In this document: piece by piece, positions 41,462 to 51,411 of the stretch
Layout: each line of letters begins with the position of its first letter
Position numbering within the stretch: the stretch's first letter is position 1
DNA from: Ahrensia sp.
GTDB taxonomy: Bacteria; Pseudomonadota; Alphaproteobacteria; Rhizobiales; Rhizobiaceae
NCBI GenBank assembly: GCA_002706335.1
Contig: PAKZ01000037.1
Span: forward strand, 124,001-188,000
Direction: 5' to 3'
Length of the DNA: 64,000 bases
The notes under the pieces: generated by a model
Database searches by the model: none
Told to the model about the DNA's origin: nothing
What the model saw: the letters and a program-made list of their open reading frames with translations, nothing else
Position numbers and translations under genes: made by a program

Positions 41462-42700
41462 ATGGCGACCGAGAAACGCGAATTCAAATCTGCGGACGGC
41501 CACATACTGGCTGCCCGGCTCGACCTGCCGGACGGCCCGTTGCGCGGTTGTGCGATTTTTGCCCACTGCTTCACCTGCACCAAGGATTTCATCGCCGCGC
41601 GCCGCATAGCGGCGAACCTGTCGAGGCTGGGCATTGCCGTTCTGCGGTTCGACTTCACCGGCCTCGGCGCATCCGAAGGCGAGTTCGCCAACACGTCCTT
41701 CCGCTCCAATGTCGACGATCTCGTCTCCGCCGCAGATCATCTGCGCGAAACCTTCGAAGCGCCGGTCCTGCTGATCGGCCATTCGCTCGGTGGAGCCGCC
41801 GTTCTGGCTGCCGCCCACGATATTCCGGAAGTCAGGGGCGTTGTCACCATCGGTGCGCCGGCGGACACGGAACATGTGCTGCGCATGTTCGGCGAGGATA
41901 TTGCGGATATCGAGCGCAATGGCGAAGCCGAGGTGTCGCTTGGCGGGCGCAAGTTCCGCATCGGCAAGGATTTCCTCGACGTCGCGCGCAAGACCAACCT
42001 GCTCGACCGGTTGCCCAAGCTGAAGGCCTCGCTCCTGATCATGCACTCGCCGCTGGACGAGGTGGTGGGCATCGACAATGCCGAGCGCATCTTCCTGGCC
42101 GCGCGCCATCCGAAGAGCTACGTCTCATTGGATCACGCCGACCATTTGCTGACGAAAGTGGAGGACGCGGAATTCGCCGCGCAAGTGATTGCCGGCTGGG
42201 CGCCCCGCTTCCTTCCGGCCGACGAGCCGCAGGGCGAAAAGCCGATTGAAAACATCCGCGTATCGGAAACGCGTGAATCGAAGTTTCAGAACATCGTACA
42301 GGCCGGCGCGCATCGGTTTTTCGCCGACGAGCCTGTGTCGGTGGGCGGCGCCGACACCGGCCCGTCGCCCTACGATCTGCTGGGCGCGGCGCTTGGCGCC
42401 TGCACCGCGATGACGCTTCGCATTTATGCGGATTTCAAGAAGCTGCCGCTCGGCGCGGTGACCGTCGATGTCAGTCACGCCAAGGTGCATGCGAAGGACT
42501 GTATGGAATGCACCGACCAGGAACGGGCGCATGGCGGCAAGATAGATCGCTTCGAGCGTCACATCTCCGTCGACGGCGAGGTGGCGCCGGAGCTCGCCGA
42601 CAAGCTTGAAGAGATCGCCGACAAATGCCCGGTTCACAAGACGCTGACGGGCGGGGCGAAGGTGGTGACCGTTGTCGAACGCAGCGGCGCACGCGCCTGA
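41462..42700 (+). CDS. Fusion of alpha/beta hydrolase and OsmC-like domain
   Basis: A 412-residue two-domain protein. The N-terminal 250 residues form an alpha/beta hydrolase (FAHCFTCTKDF, FDFTGLGASEGEF, nucleophile GHSLGG with Ser108, His in LDHADHLL). Residues from about 275 form an OsmC/Ohr-type domain with DTGPSPYDLLGAALGACTAMTLRIYADFKKLPL (first redox Cys) and ADKCPVHKTLTG (second). Such fusions are known in proteobacteria and may handle acyl or peroxide adducts. It is on the plus strand 31 bases after ccmH and may be co-transcribed. The ATG at 41462 has AGGAAGG upstream. Confidence 0.88.
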   Translation: MATEKREFKSADGHILAARLDLPDGPLRGCAIFAHCFTCTKDFIAARRIAANLSRLGIAVLRFDFTGLGASEGEFANTSFRSNVDDLVSAADHLRETFEAPVLLIGHSLGGAAVLAAAHDIPEVRGVVTIGAPADTEHVLRMFGEDIADIERNGEAEVSLGGRKFRIGKDFLDVARKTNLLDRLPKLKASLLIMHSPLDEVVGIDNAERIFLAARHPKSYVSLDHADHLLTKVEDAEFAAQVIAGWAPRFLPADEPQGEKPIENIRVSETRESKFQNIVQAGAHRFFADEPVSVGGADTGPSPYDLLGAALGACTAMTLRIYADFKKLPLGAVTVDVSHAKVHAKDCMECTDQERAHGGKIDRFERHISVDGEVAPELADKLEEIADKCPVHKTLTGGAKVVTVVERSGARA

Positions 42701-42712
42701 AGGAGCGGGCGT

Positions 42713-44302
42713 CTATTTCTGTTCGAAAACGATCCGGGAGCGCGGCGCTTGCAACACGTCGAAGCCGATGGCGACAAGATCGCCTTTCTCGCGCAGCAAC
42801 GCGTCGAGTTGCGTCAGACGATCGGGTCCGATCACGGGAGCCGGATCGACGGTCGTACCCGAAAGCCTTTCCCCGATTTTCTCCTTCGAACCCCAATTGC
42901 CCATTGTCTGCGCGGTCGTGTCGAGCCAGCCTTTCATGCGGGGCATGAGGTCGACCATGTCGAGCACCGGGGTGGCGCGCGGATAGTAGACAGCCACGAC
43001 GTCACGAAGGAATTGGCCGTCCGGATCGGCTTCGTAGAAGCGGATCGCGTTGACCTCCGGCCGCCGCGCGACAGGATCGAGTCCGCCCGTTGCGAGCGAA
43101 GCAATATCCGTCTGGCCAAGATCGGTCATCGTTGTATCGGGAGCGCCCCAAAGGCTTTGCTGTGTTTCGCCTGAAAGGGCTCCGATATAGTCAAGCATGC
43201 CCGCCGCCTCGCTGGTGCCGTCGAGATCGGCGGCGTCTGAGTCGGGATAGAGGCTGAACGCGCCGTCCGCCGGGACGTACAAGCGCTCGAAGCGCAGCGT
43301 CACGAAGTCCGACAGCATGTCGCGAACCCTCTCGCGATCCTCCTGTGATCCCTTCTCCCACACATATTTGGTCAGGAAGCGGAATCCCCTGTCCCGGTCG
43401 ATGATCCAGCGATGCATCTGGTCGAGACGGGAGGGCAGGGGCGTCGACAGGCGCTCGATGGAGGAAGCGAAGATACGGTCGGCGTAGCGCAGCGGGAATT
43501 TCGGGTGGACATTGTTGCCGTCGCTGTCCACGAATATCTTGATGACCTTGCCGCTGTCGCCGATGTCGCCGCCGTCGATGATCTTTCCGCTCGCCCGGTC
43601 GCGCGGTCCCCAAAGGCCGGTTTCCGGGTCCTGGTTGTTGTAGAACCATTGCAGGAAGGCCATGCGCGCCTCCGCCGGAAACGGGTAGATCGCGAGGCGT
43701 TCGCATTGTTCGAGCAGGTCGTTGAGTTCGATGGAGCTGACGAAGAGCGGCTTCAGCTTCGTGCCGACAAAGCCGACGAGTCCTGCGTCGTCCAGTGTCG
43801 CTGTCATCTCCTCCGGTGTGTCGATCCGCTCAAGGAAACGTAGCGGATATTTCAACTGGAAGGGCTTTCCGGCCTGGCGCGACAGGGACTCGATGAGGTT
43901 GATCATGTTCGACGTCACGCCGACATAGGCGAGGACCGGGTCGGTGGCGTTCGGATAGAATGCGCCCGTCTCCGGGTTCTGGCGGTCGAGATAGAACGCC
44001 AGCCGCTCGTCTGCATCCGCGAAGTCCGGCACCTTGACCAGCCCGTCGCGAGTGGTGAGCTTGCGATGCATCTGGTCGAGACGCTTGAGCCCGTCCAGAT
44101 ACCGTCCCTTGTCGAGGTAGTAGGAGATGCTCAGCAGCTCGAATTCGAACTCGGACAGGTAATAGCCCTCGCTTTTCAGCGCCTCGTTCGCCTCGAAAAC
44201 TTCCTCCACCTTCCAGACCTGGCGAGCGATCAGGGTCGCGACGACCACGACCGTCGCCAACGCTACGATCAGCGAGAGCGCGATCTTTCCTCTTGCGGTC
44301 AT
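42713..44302 (-). CDS. Membrane-anchored protein of unknown function with alpha-toroid-like repeats
   Basis: A 529-residue protein with an N-terminal membrane anchor (residues about 6-28) and an extracytoplasmic part. Two similar segments, QNPETGAFYPNATDPVL...FQLKYPLRFLERI and QDPETGLWGPRDRASGK...VHPKFPLRYADRI, resemble the QxPxTGxWG repeats of prenyltransferase/terpenoid cyclase-like alpha/alpha toroids. Conserved aspartates occur throughout, but I cannot name a catalytic centre. It is convergent with the hydrolase-OsmC gene (12 bases between stops) and divergent from degP. I do not recognise a family and give no function. Confidence 0.7.
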   Translation of the reverse strand: MTARGKIALSLIVALATVVVVATLIARQVWKVEEVFEANEALKSEGYYLSEFEFELLSISYYLDKGRYLDGLKRLDQMHRKLTTRDGLVKVPDFADADERLAFYLDRQNPETGAFYPNATDPVLAYVGVTSNMINLIESLSRQAGKPFQLKYPLRFLERIDTPEEMTATLDDAGLVGFVGTKLKPLFVSSIELNDLLEQCERLAIYPFPAEARMAFLQWFYNNQDPETGLWGPRDRASGKIIDGGDIGDSGKVIKIFVDSDGNNVHPKFPLRYADRIFASSIERLSTPLPSRLDQMHRWIIDRDRGFRFLTKYVWEKGSQEDRERVRDMLSDFVTLRFERLYVPADGAFSLYPDSDAADLDGTSEAAGMLDYIGALSGETQQSLWGAPDTTMTDLGQTDIASLATGGLDPVARRPEVNAIRFYEADPDGQFLRDVVAVYYPRATPVLDMVDLMPRMKGWLDTTAQTMGNWGSKEKIGERLSGTTVDPAPVIGPDRLTQLDALLREKGDLVAIGFDVLQAPRSRIVFEQK

Positions 44303-44545
44303 CCTGTTTCTCCGGCCGGCGCGGTTCCGCGCGTCTTCGGAGTTCCATTACTCCGCCCCGGCCGTGTGACGCTTTGTCCTTCGTCAATTTCGGGTCGATT
44401 TCTCGCCGTGGGTCGCGGGAGATATCGCCCGAACCTTACGAAAATTTCATGTTGCGGAAAGCGGCGTGTAATCTTCGTTTCCCTATATCCGTCCTCAAGG
44501 CCGGGGATGTCCCGACCGTGATATCAAGAGCTGAGGACAGAACTT

Positions 44546-46072
44546 ATGACGACCCCCAATAATTCCCCTCGCAAATCCATCGGCAAGAAGCTCGCCGCCG
44601 TACTCGTCGCCTCGACGGTGCTCGGTGTCGGTATTGCCGGCTTCGAAGCGGCGACCGGCAGCGTTGCCCAGGCCGAAGCCGTCCGCGTTGAAACGCCGGC
44701 AGCCGCTCCTAGCTTTGCCGACATCATCGAGAAGGTCTCGCCCGCCGTCGTGTCGGTGCGCGTGAAGACCAATATCCAGCCGGCCTCGGACATGCAGTTC
44801 AACTTCAACGGCCAGGACCTGGACCAGCTTCCGCCTCCGCTGCAGAAATTCTTCCGCGACTTCGGACCGCGCTTCGGCAATCCCGACGGCTTCGACAATC
44901 GCCGTTCGCAGCGCCCGCAGCGCGCCCGCCCCGTGGCGCAGGGTTCCGGCTTCTTCATCTCCGAGGACGGCTACCTGGTAACCAACAATCACGTCGTCGA
45001 CAACGGCACGGAATTCACCGTCGTCATGGATGACGGCACCGAACTCAATGCAAATCTCATCGGTACCGATCCGCGCACGGACCTGGCTCTCCTGAAAGTC
45101 GAGGAAGCGCGCAAGTTCACCTATGTCGCCTTCGCGGACGACCAGAAGGTGCGTGTCGGCGACTGGGTCGTTGCCGTCGGCAACCCGTTCGGACTGGGCG
45201 GCACCGTGACAGCCGGGATCGTTTCGGCGATGGGTCGCGACATCGGCGCCGGTCCCTATGACGACTTCATCCAGATCGACGCGGCCGTCAACCACGGCAA
45301 TTCCGGCGGTCCGACCTTCAACCTCAATGGTGAAGTCGTCGGCATCAACACCGCGATCTTCTCGCCGTCGGGCGGCAATGTCGGCATTGCGTTCGCCGTT
45401 CCCGCCTCCGTCGCCAAGAACGTCATCGACGAACTGATGAATGACGGTTCGGTCGAGCGCGGCTGGCTCGGTGTCGCCATCCAGCCGGTGACCACAGACA
45501 TCGCGGAATCGCTTGGTCTCGACAAGACCGACGGCGCGCTTGTCGCCGATCCGCAGAAGGACGCTCCGGCCGCCCAGGCGGGCATTCGCGCCGGCGACAT
45601 CATCGTCGCGGTCAACGGCAAGGACATCAAGGGCCCGCGCGAACTGGCCCGCGAGATCGCCAATTTCGATCCGGGCACCAGCGTCGACGTGAAGATCCTT
45701 CGCCGCGGCAAGGAGCAGACCATCTCCGTGAAGCTCGGCGAGCTGCCGACCGACCAGACTGCGGAAGCGCCCCAGGTGACGCCTGACCAGCAGTCCGAGA
45801 CGGCACTTGCCGATTACGGACTGACCGTGGCTCCCGCCGAAGACGGCGCAGGCGTTGTCGTAACCGATGTCAATCCTGACAGCCCGGCCGCCGATGCGGG
45901 CATTCGCGCCGGCGACAAGGTGGTCGAGGTCAACAACGAAGCCGTGGCGTCGGCGGGCGATGTCGAGAAGGAACTCAAGGCGGTGACCGACTCCGGTCGC
46001 AAGGCTGCCCTGATGCTGCTCGAACGCGACGACACCAGCCGTTTCGTCGCCATCCCGACCGAGCGCGGCTAA
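44546..46072 (+). CDS. degP: Periplasmic serine protease DegP/HtrA (Do family)
   Basis: A 508-residue protease-chaperone. The signal peptide ends near VAQAEA (about 45). The trypsin-like domain has TNNHVVDN (His149), RTDLALLKV (Asp179) and HGNSGGP (Ser253). Two PDZ domains follow (VERGWLGVAIQPVT and AGIRAGDKVVEV regions). It degrades or refolds damaged envelope proteins. The gene lies downstream of the cyc genes, and a two-component pair follows; this order is known in rhizobia. Regulation by that pair is plausible. Confidence 0.95.
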   Translation: MTTPNNSPRKSIGKKLAAVLVASTVLGVGIAGFEAATGSVAQAEAVRVETPAAAPSFADIIEKVSPAVVSVRVKTNIQPASDMQFNFNGQDLDQLPPPLQKFFRDFGPRFGNPDGFDNRRSQRPQRARPVAQGSGFFISEDGYLVTNNHVVDNGTEFTVVMDDGTELNANLIGTDPRTDLALLKVEEARKFTYVAFADDQKVRVGDWVVAVGNPFGLGGTVTAGIVSAMGRDIGAGPYDDFIQIDAAVNHGNSGGPTFNLNGEVVGINTAIFSPSGGNVGIAFAVPASVAKNVIDELMNDGSVERGWLGVAIQPVTTDIAESLGLDKTDGALVADPQKDAPAAQAGIRAGDIIVAVNGKDIKGPRELAREIANFDPGTSVDVKILRRGKEQTISVKLGELPTDQTAEAPQVTPDQQSETALADYGLTVAPAEDGAGVVVTDVNPDSPAADAGIRAGDKVVEVNNEAVASAGDVEKELKAVTDSGRKAALMLLERDDTSRFVAIPTERG

Positions 46073-46088
46073 GCGCGACCCGTTTGCC

Positions 46089-46169
46089 TGTCCGGATTAA
46101 ACCATGTCATCCCCCCGGACAGACAATGACGACGGCGGCAGGTCTTCCCCCTCAACCTGCCGTCGTCAT
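46089..46169 (+). other. Two hairpins between degP and the next response regulator
   Basis: First stem CTGTCCGG (46089-46096) and CCGGACAG (46115-46122); second ATGACGACGG-type arm (46126-46143) against ACCTGCCGTCGTCAT (46155-46169), with a three-base bulge. No T-run follows the second, so it may be a transcription pause or mRNA 3' stabiliser rather than a strong terminator. Confidence 0.55.
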
Positions 46170-46223
46170 ACTCCTTCCGACACCGGCTTTTCTTTTGCCT
46201 TGAGCCGCGCAATAAGCGTGCCC

Positions 46224-46895
46224 ATGAAAGTCCTGATCATCGAAGATGACGTCGAGGCTGCCGCCTATCTCAGGAAGGCGATGGACGAGGCGGGTCACAC
46301 GGCGGATGTCGCGCATAATGGCGACCACGGCTACGCCATGGCCGATACCGGAACCTATGACGCCCTGGTCGTCGACCGGATGCTGCCCAAGCGCGACGGC
46401 TTGTCGGTAATCTCGGCATTGCGCGCCAAGGGCGATATGACACCCGCGCTGGTTCTTTCCGCATTGGGAGAGGTCGATGATCGCGTGACCGGCCTGCGCG
46501 CCGGCGGTGACGACTATCTGACCAAGCCCTACGCCTTTTCCGAATTGCTCGCCCGGCTTGAAGTGCTGCTCCGCCGTCAGAACGGCGTCGAGCAGGAGAC
46601 CCGCTACCAGGTTGGCGATCTCGTGCTCAACCGGCTGTCGCACGAGGTGAAGCGCGCCGATCAGTCGATTGTCCTTCAGCCGCGCGAATACAGGCTGCTC
46701 GAATATCTGATGCGTCACTCCGGCCAGGTCGTGACACGCACCATGCTGCTGGAGAATGTCTGGGACTATCATTTCGATCCGCAGACCAACGTCATCGACG
46801 TTCACATCTCGCGCCTGCGGTCGAAGATCGAAAAGGGCTTCGACAAACCATTGCTGCACACGATCCGCGGCGCCGGCTACATGATGCGCGATTGA
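46224..46895 (+). CDS. OmpR-type response regulator
   Basis: A 223-residue regulator. The receiver has EDD at 7-9, Asp51 in VVDRMLPKRDG and Lys in YLTKPYAF. The winged helix is VLQPREYRLLEYLMRHSGQVVTRTMLLENVWDYHFDPQTNVIDVHISRLRSKIE. It is paired with the downstream kinase (six-base gap) and lies 150 bases after degP. The same pair stands between degP and glnE in Sinorhizobium. Envelope stress control is inferred from context only. Confidence 0.92.
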   Translation: MKVLIIEDDVEAAAYLRKAMDEAGHTADVAHNGDHGYAMADTGTYDALVVDRMLPKRDGLSVISALRAKGDMTPALVLSALGEVDDRVTGLRAGGDDYLTKPYAFSELLARLEVLLRRQNGVEQETRYQVGDLVLNRLSHEVKRADQSIVLQPREYRLLEYLMRHSGQVVTRTMLLENVWDYHFDPQTNVIDVHISRLRSKIEKGFDKPLLHTIRGAGYMMRD

Positions 46896-46901
46896 TCTGC
46901 C

Positions 46902-48308
46902 ATGAAACGATTCCTGGCAGCCTTCAACACGACGGCGGCGCGCCTATCGGCACTCTATCTCATCCTGTTTTCCGCCTGCGCGGTGATCCTGGTTTTCTAC
47001 ATGACGGGTTCCGCCGCGCGGTTCCTGGTCAATGAAACCCGGGAAGCTATCGCAGAAGAGGTTCAGGATCTCGGAGGTGTCTATCAGCGCAACGGCCTGC
47101 GCGTGCTGGTGCGCGATATCGACCGCCGCTCTCGCCGCCCCGGCGCCAACCTCTACATGATCGCCGACAATACGGGCCGCTATCTGGCCGGTAACGTGAT
47201 CGCCCTCCAGCCGGGTGTTCTCGACACGCAGGGCTGGACCGAAAAACCGTTCGTCTATGCTCGCTTTGGCGACGATGTCGCAGTGATCAACGACCCGGAA
47301 AAAGCGCCGCGCGCGCTGGCGCAGGTCATTGTCGTCAATAATGGCATGCGCATTCTCGTCGGACGCGATCTTGGAGAACCGCAGCGCTTTCGCGAGATTG
47401 TCCGTCAGGCTCTGATTACCGCCCTTGGCATCATGGCAGCGGGCGGCTTTCTGATCTGGTTTTTTGTCGGACGGCGGGCCTTGCAGCGCATTGACCGCGT
47501 GTCGGAGGCGAGCGCCCGCATCGTTGCCGGGGACCTGTCCGGACGCTTGCCCGTTTCCTCCGCCAATGACGAGTTCGACAGGCTCTCCACCAGCCTGAAC
47601 GGCATGATCGAGAAGATCTCCAAGCTCAATGACGGCCTGCGCGACGTATCAGATTCCATCGCCCATGATTTGAAGACGCCGTTGACACGGCTGCGCAATC
47701 GCGCCGAGGCGGCGCTGTCAGGCGATCCGCAGAGGGCGGACTACCGGACCGTGCTGGAGGATATGATTGGCGAGGCCGACCAGCTCATCAAAGTGTTCAA
47801 TGCGCTGTTGCTGATCAGCCGAGTCGAGGCCGGCTTTTCCAAACAGAAGCTGGACGAGGTCGATCTATCGGCGATCGCGGCCGAACTCGCCGAACTCTAC
47901 GAGCCGCTTGTCGAAGATGCCGGCATGACGCTGGTCAACGAGATCGATGCGCCGCTGCCGATCGCCGGCAACCGGGAGCTCATCGGCCAGGCGATCACCA
48001 ACCTGATCGACAATGCGATCAAATATGGTTGCAAGCCGGACGGGAAAATCACGATCTCCGCCGAACGCGCCGGGGGAAAATGGTTGCGCCTCGCGGTCTC
48101 CGACCAGGGCTCCGGCGTACCCGACGAGGACAAGGAACGTGTAAAGGGCCGTTTCGTGCGCCTCGACGAAAGCCGCACCAAGCCGGGCTCCGGCCTTGGC
48201 CTGAGTCTCGTATCGGCAATCATGGGCCTGCATGGCGGCGATCTGACCCTGGAAGATGCCGCGCCGGGTCTGAGAGTTGTGTTGTCCTTTCCCGTCTCCA
48301 AGTCTTAG
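46902..48308 (+). CDS. Sensor histidine kinase
   Basis: A 468-residue kinase. Spans lie at about 15-37 and 167-188, with a periplasmic domain of about 130 residues between them. HAMP follows (RRALQRIDRVSEASARIVAGDLSGRLPV), then the H box DSIAHDLKTPLTRLRNRAEAAL (about His253), and the ATP domain with IGQAITNLIDNAIKYG, DQGSGVPDED and GSGLGLSLV. It is the partner of the response regulator encoded just upstream. The signal is unknown. Confidence 0.92.
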   Translation: MKRFLAAFNTTAARLSALYLILFSACAVILVFYMTGSAARFLVNETREAIAEEVQDLGGVYQRNGLRVLVRDIDRRSRRPGANLYMIADNTGRYLAGNVIALQPGVLDTQGWTEKPFVYARFGDDVAVINDPEKAPRALAQVIVVNNGMRILVGRDLGEPQRFREIVRQALITALGIMAAGGFLIWFFVGRRALQRIDRVSEASARIVAGDLSGRLPVSSANDEFDRLSTSLNGMIEKISKLNDGLRDVSDSIAHDLKTPLTRLRNRAEAALSGDPQRADYRTVLEDMIGEADQLIKVFNALLLISRVEAGFSKQKLDEVDLSAIAAELAELYEPLVEDAGMTLVNEIDAPLPIAGNRELIGQAITNLIDNAIKYGCKPDGKITISAERAGGKWLRLAVSDQGSGVPDEDKERVKGRFVRLDESRTKPGSGLGLSLVSAIMGLHGGDLTLEDAAPGLRVVLSFPVSKS

Positions 48309-48389
48309 ATCAGGATCTGGATGTTTGAATCACTTTCGCAACGGCGATAGCCAAGTTGGGGAAATGATTCACGGATCGCGGAGGGGATA

Positions 48390-51350
48390 TTGGCAGAGGA
48401 CGGAACGACGTGGTTCGAGGCGCCGGCGAACGCACTGGACGCCGGTGACGCGGACGCGTTGGTCAAAGCGCGTGAATCGCTTGCGGCCGCGGCCGAAAAG
48501 GCCGGCGCAAAGCGCCTGAAGGCGCTTGCGGAGGAGGGCGGCCCGCTTGCCGACTTCCTGCTTTCCGTCATGGTGCTCTCGCCCTTCCTCGGTCTCCAGA
48601 TCGAGCGACAGGCCGCCATGCTCGAAAGCCTTTTCGATGCGCCGCTGGCGAAGCAGTTGCAGGCGATCATAGCGCGCACGGAAGCCAGACGGCATGGCGA
48701 CGGGATCGCCGGGAGCGAAGCCGAGCTGATGACGGAATTGCGCCGCGAGAAGGCGGCGCTCCATCTGCTGATCGCGCTCGGCGACCTGTCGGGCACGCTG
48801 CCGGTCATGCATGCGACCGACAGGCTGTCGCATTTCGCCGAGGTCTCGTTGGGCGCGTCGCTCGCCTTCCTGCTGCGCGACGCCCACAACAGCGGCAAGC
48901 TTGCACTGTCCGATCCGAATGAACCCGAAAAGGGCTCGGGCTGGATCGTGCTTTCCATGGGAAAGCTCGGCGCGCACGAGCTGAATTACTCCTCCGACAT
49001 CGATCTGATCGTGCTGTTCGATCCCGATCCGCCGGGCCTGACCTGGCCTGATCGCTACGTGATCGGGGAAACACTGAACCGGATGACCCGCCGTCTGATA
49101 CGCATCATGCAGGAGCGGACAGGAGACGGCTATGTCTTCCGCAGCGACCTGCGGCTGCGCCCCGATCCCGGCGCGACGCCGCTGGCGATCGGCGTAGAGG
49201 CGGCGCTCGTCTATTACGAGGCGCGCGGGCAGAACTGGGAACGGGCCGCGATGATCAAGGCGAAGGCCTCAGCCGGCGACATCGCGGCGGGCGAACGGTT
49301 CCTCTATGAATTGCGCCCCTTCATCTGGCGCAAGCATCTCGACTACGCCTCCATCGCCGATGTGCATGCCATCAAGCGCCAGATTCATGCACACAAGGGC
49401 CATGGCGCCATCGCCATCGAGGGCCACAATGTGAAGCTCGGCCGGGGCGGTATTCGCGAGATCGAGTTCTTCGTCCAGACCCAGCAATTGATCTTCGGCG
49501 GCCGCGTGCCGGAACTGCGCGGGCGCGGCACGCTGGCCATGCTGCAGGCGCTGGCCGACCATGGCTCCATCGAGGACGACGCCGCGGAGGCGCTGACGCG
49601 CTGCTACTGCTTGCTGCGCCGTGTCGAGCACGCCATCCAGATGATTGGCGACGAGCAAACGCACAAATTGCCCGACGATGCCGTCGGCTTCGACCGTGTC
49701 GCCCGCATGCTGGGCTATGACGGCAGCGAGAGGTTCCGCACCGATCTCCTCGGCACATTGCGCGCCGTCGAGACGCATTACGCCGCCCTCTTCGAGAACG
49801 AGGCCGGACTTGGCGACGAGGGCAACCTCGTCTTCACCGGCGGCGAGCCGGACCCGGATACCGTCGAGACGCTGTCACGCATGGGCTATGCACGCCCGGC
49901 CGATATCTGGCGCGTCGTCAGCCAGTGGCATATGGGCCGATATCGCGCCGTCCAATCGGAACGCGCCCGCGAACGGCTGACCGAGATCACACCGTTCCTG
50001 CTCAGGACCTTCGGCGAAAGCGGCCATGCCGATGAAGGCGTGATCGGCTTCGACCGCTTCCTGTCCGGGCTGCCGGCCGGCATCCAGGTCTTCTCCATGC
50101 TGCAATCCAACCCGCGGCTGATCCAGCTTCTCGCCCTGATCCTGTCGGCTGCGCCGCGTCTCGGCTCGATCATTTCCGAGAAGCCTCTCGTCTTTGACGG
50201 TATGCTCGACCCGGCCTTCTTCTCGGGCGTGCCGACGAAAGAGGAACTGCGCGTCCGCCTCGACGCGTTTCTGGGCGAGGCGAGGGCGTATGAGGAGACG
50301 CTCGACCGTCTCCGCATCTTCGCGTCGGAACAGCGCTTCCTGATTGGCGTGCGGCTCCTGACCGGAAACCTCGAGCCGGTGCGCGCCGGGCACGCCTATT
50401 CCGATCTGGCCGAACTCATCCTCGAGAATGCTTTGATGGAAGCGCGCGTCGAGCTTGCGGACAAGCATGGCGTGATCGAGGGGGCGGAGATCTGCGTGAT
50501 CGGGCTCGGGCGGCTCGGATCGCGCGAAATGACGGCGGGCAGCGATCTCGACCTGATCCTGCTCTACGACGCGCCGCCCGACGCCGAGAGCAATGGCGTG
50601 AAACCGCTCGCCGCGTCGATGTACTTCATGCGCCTCACCCAACGCCTGACCTCGGCCCTGTCCGCGCCGATGGCGGAGGGCATTCTCTACGAAGTTGATT
50701 TCCGTCTGCGGCCGTCCGGCAACAAGGGACCTCTCGCCACGTCCTTTTCCGGATTCTCGAAGTATCAGCGCAACGAGGCGTGGACCTGGGAACACCAGGC
50801 GCTGTGCCGCGCCCGCGCGGTCGCCGGCGATGTCGGGCTGCGCGAACGGACCGACCGGGAGCTGCAGGAAATCCTGCAATTGCCGCGCGATCCCCGGAAG
50901 CTCCGGGACGATATCGTTTCGATGCGGCGACGCCTTCTCAAGGAGAAATCGAGCGCCTCTGTCTGGGATTTGAAGCTCGCCGAAGGCGGACTTACAGACA
51001 TTGATTTCATTGCGCAATTTCTGGTTCTGTCGGGATTACCGAATGGTAATTTGAACGGCCGTGATGCCGAATGTATCTTTCAGTCATCGGAAGGCTACGG
51101 ACTTGACGAAAATGCGAAGGAAGTCCTGATCCGTGCTTTTTCCGAATATACGGCGATCATGCAGTTGGTCCGCCTGTGCTCGGAAAAAGGGTTCGATCCC
51201 GAAACCGCGCCAAAAGGACTGATTGATCGTCTCTGCGCGGCTGCCAATGTCCCCACTCTGGAGACCTTGCAGGCGCAACTGGTGGAGACTGAAAGGCAGG
51301 TGGCGGAAATTTTCCGGACTTTCCTTGGGGATCCGCATTCCGAACCGTGA
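48390..51350 (+). CDS. glnE: Bifunctional glutamine synthetase adenylyltransferase/adenylyl-removing enzyme GlnE
   Basis: A 986-residue protein with two nucleotidyltransferase domains. The N-terminal one has WIVLSMGKLGAHELNYSSDIDLIVLFDPD (about residues 190-218) and removes AMP; the C-terminal one has VIGLGRLGSREMTAGSDLDLILLYD (about 705-729) and adds AMP to glutamine synthetase. PII-type signals and glutamine control the two activities. The start is TTG at 48390-48392 with GAGGGG five bases upstream; no in-frame ATG nearby fits. The next gene, on the same strand, is 62 bases after the stop. Confidence 0.93.
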   Translation: MAEDGTTWFEAPANALDAGDADALVKARESLAAAAEKAGAKRLKALAEEGGPLADFLLSVMVLSPFLGLQIERQAAMLESLFDAPLAKQLQAIIARTEARRHGDGIAGSEAELMTELRREKAALHLLIALGDLSGTLPVMHATDRLSHFAEVSLGASLAFLLRDAHNSGKLALSDPNEPEKGSGWIVLSMGKLGAHELNYSSDIDLIVLFDPDPPGLTWPDRYVIGETLNRMTRRLIRIMQERTGDGYVFRSDLRLRPDPGATPLAIGVEAALVYYEARGQNWERAAMIKAKASAGDIAAGERFLYELRPFIWRKHLDYASIADVHAIKRQIHAHKGHGAIAIEGHNVKLGRGGIREIEFFVQTQQLIFGGRVPELRGRGTLAMLQALADHGSIEDDAAEALTRCYCLLRRVEHAIQMIGDEQTHKLPDDAVGFDRVARMLGYDGSERFRTDLLGTLRAVETHYAALFENEAGLGDEGNLVFTGGEPDPDTVETLSRMGYARPADIWRVVSQWHMGRYRAVQSERARERLTEITPFLLRTFGESGHADEGVIGFDRFLSGLPAGIQVFSMLQSNPRLIQLLALILSAAPRLGSIISEKPLVFDGMLDPAFFSGVPTKEELRVRLDAFLGEARAYEETLDRLRIFASEQRFLIGVRLLTGNLEPVRAGHAYSDLAELILENALMEARVELADKHGVIEGAEICVIGLGRLGSREMTAGSDLDLILLYDAPPDAESNGVKPLAASMYFMRLTQRLTSALSAPMAEGILYEVDFRLRPSGNKGPLATSFSGFSKYQRNEAWTWEHQALCRARAVAGDVGLRERTDRELQEILQLPRDPRKLRDDIVSMRRRLLKEKSSASVWDLKLAEGGLTDIDFIAQFLVLSGLPNGNLNGRDAECIFQSSEGYGLDENAKEVLIRAFSEYTAIMQLVRLCSEKGFDPETAPKGLIDRLCAAANVPTLETLQAQLVETERQVAEIFRTFLGDPHSEP

Positions 51351-51411
51351 AGGGAAGCGCGGCGGAGAGCTCTGAGCATCGGGGATGACAAACGATGCAA
51401 AGGATTATGTG

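Noticed and set aside
42713-44302. Assignment as a prenyltransferase or terpenoid cyclase
   Set aside because: Only repeat resemblance is seen; the catalytic aspartate motifs of those enzymes are not clear and the domain faces outside the membrane.
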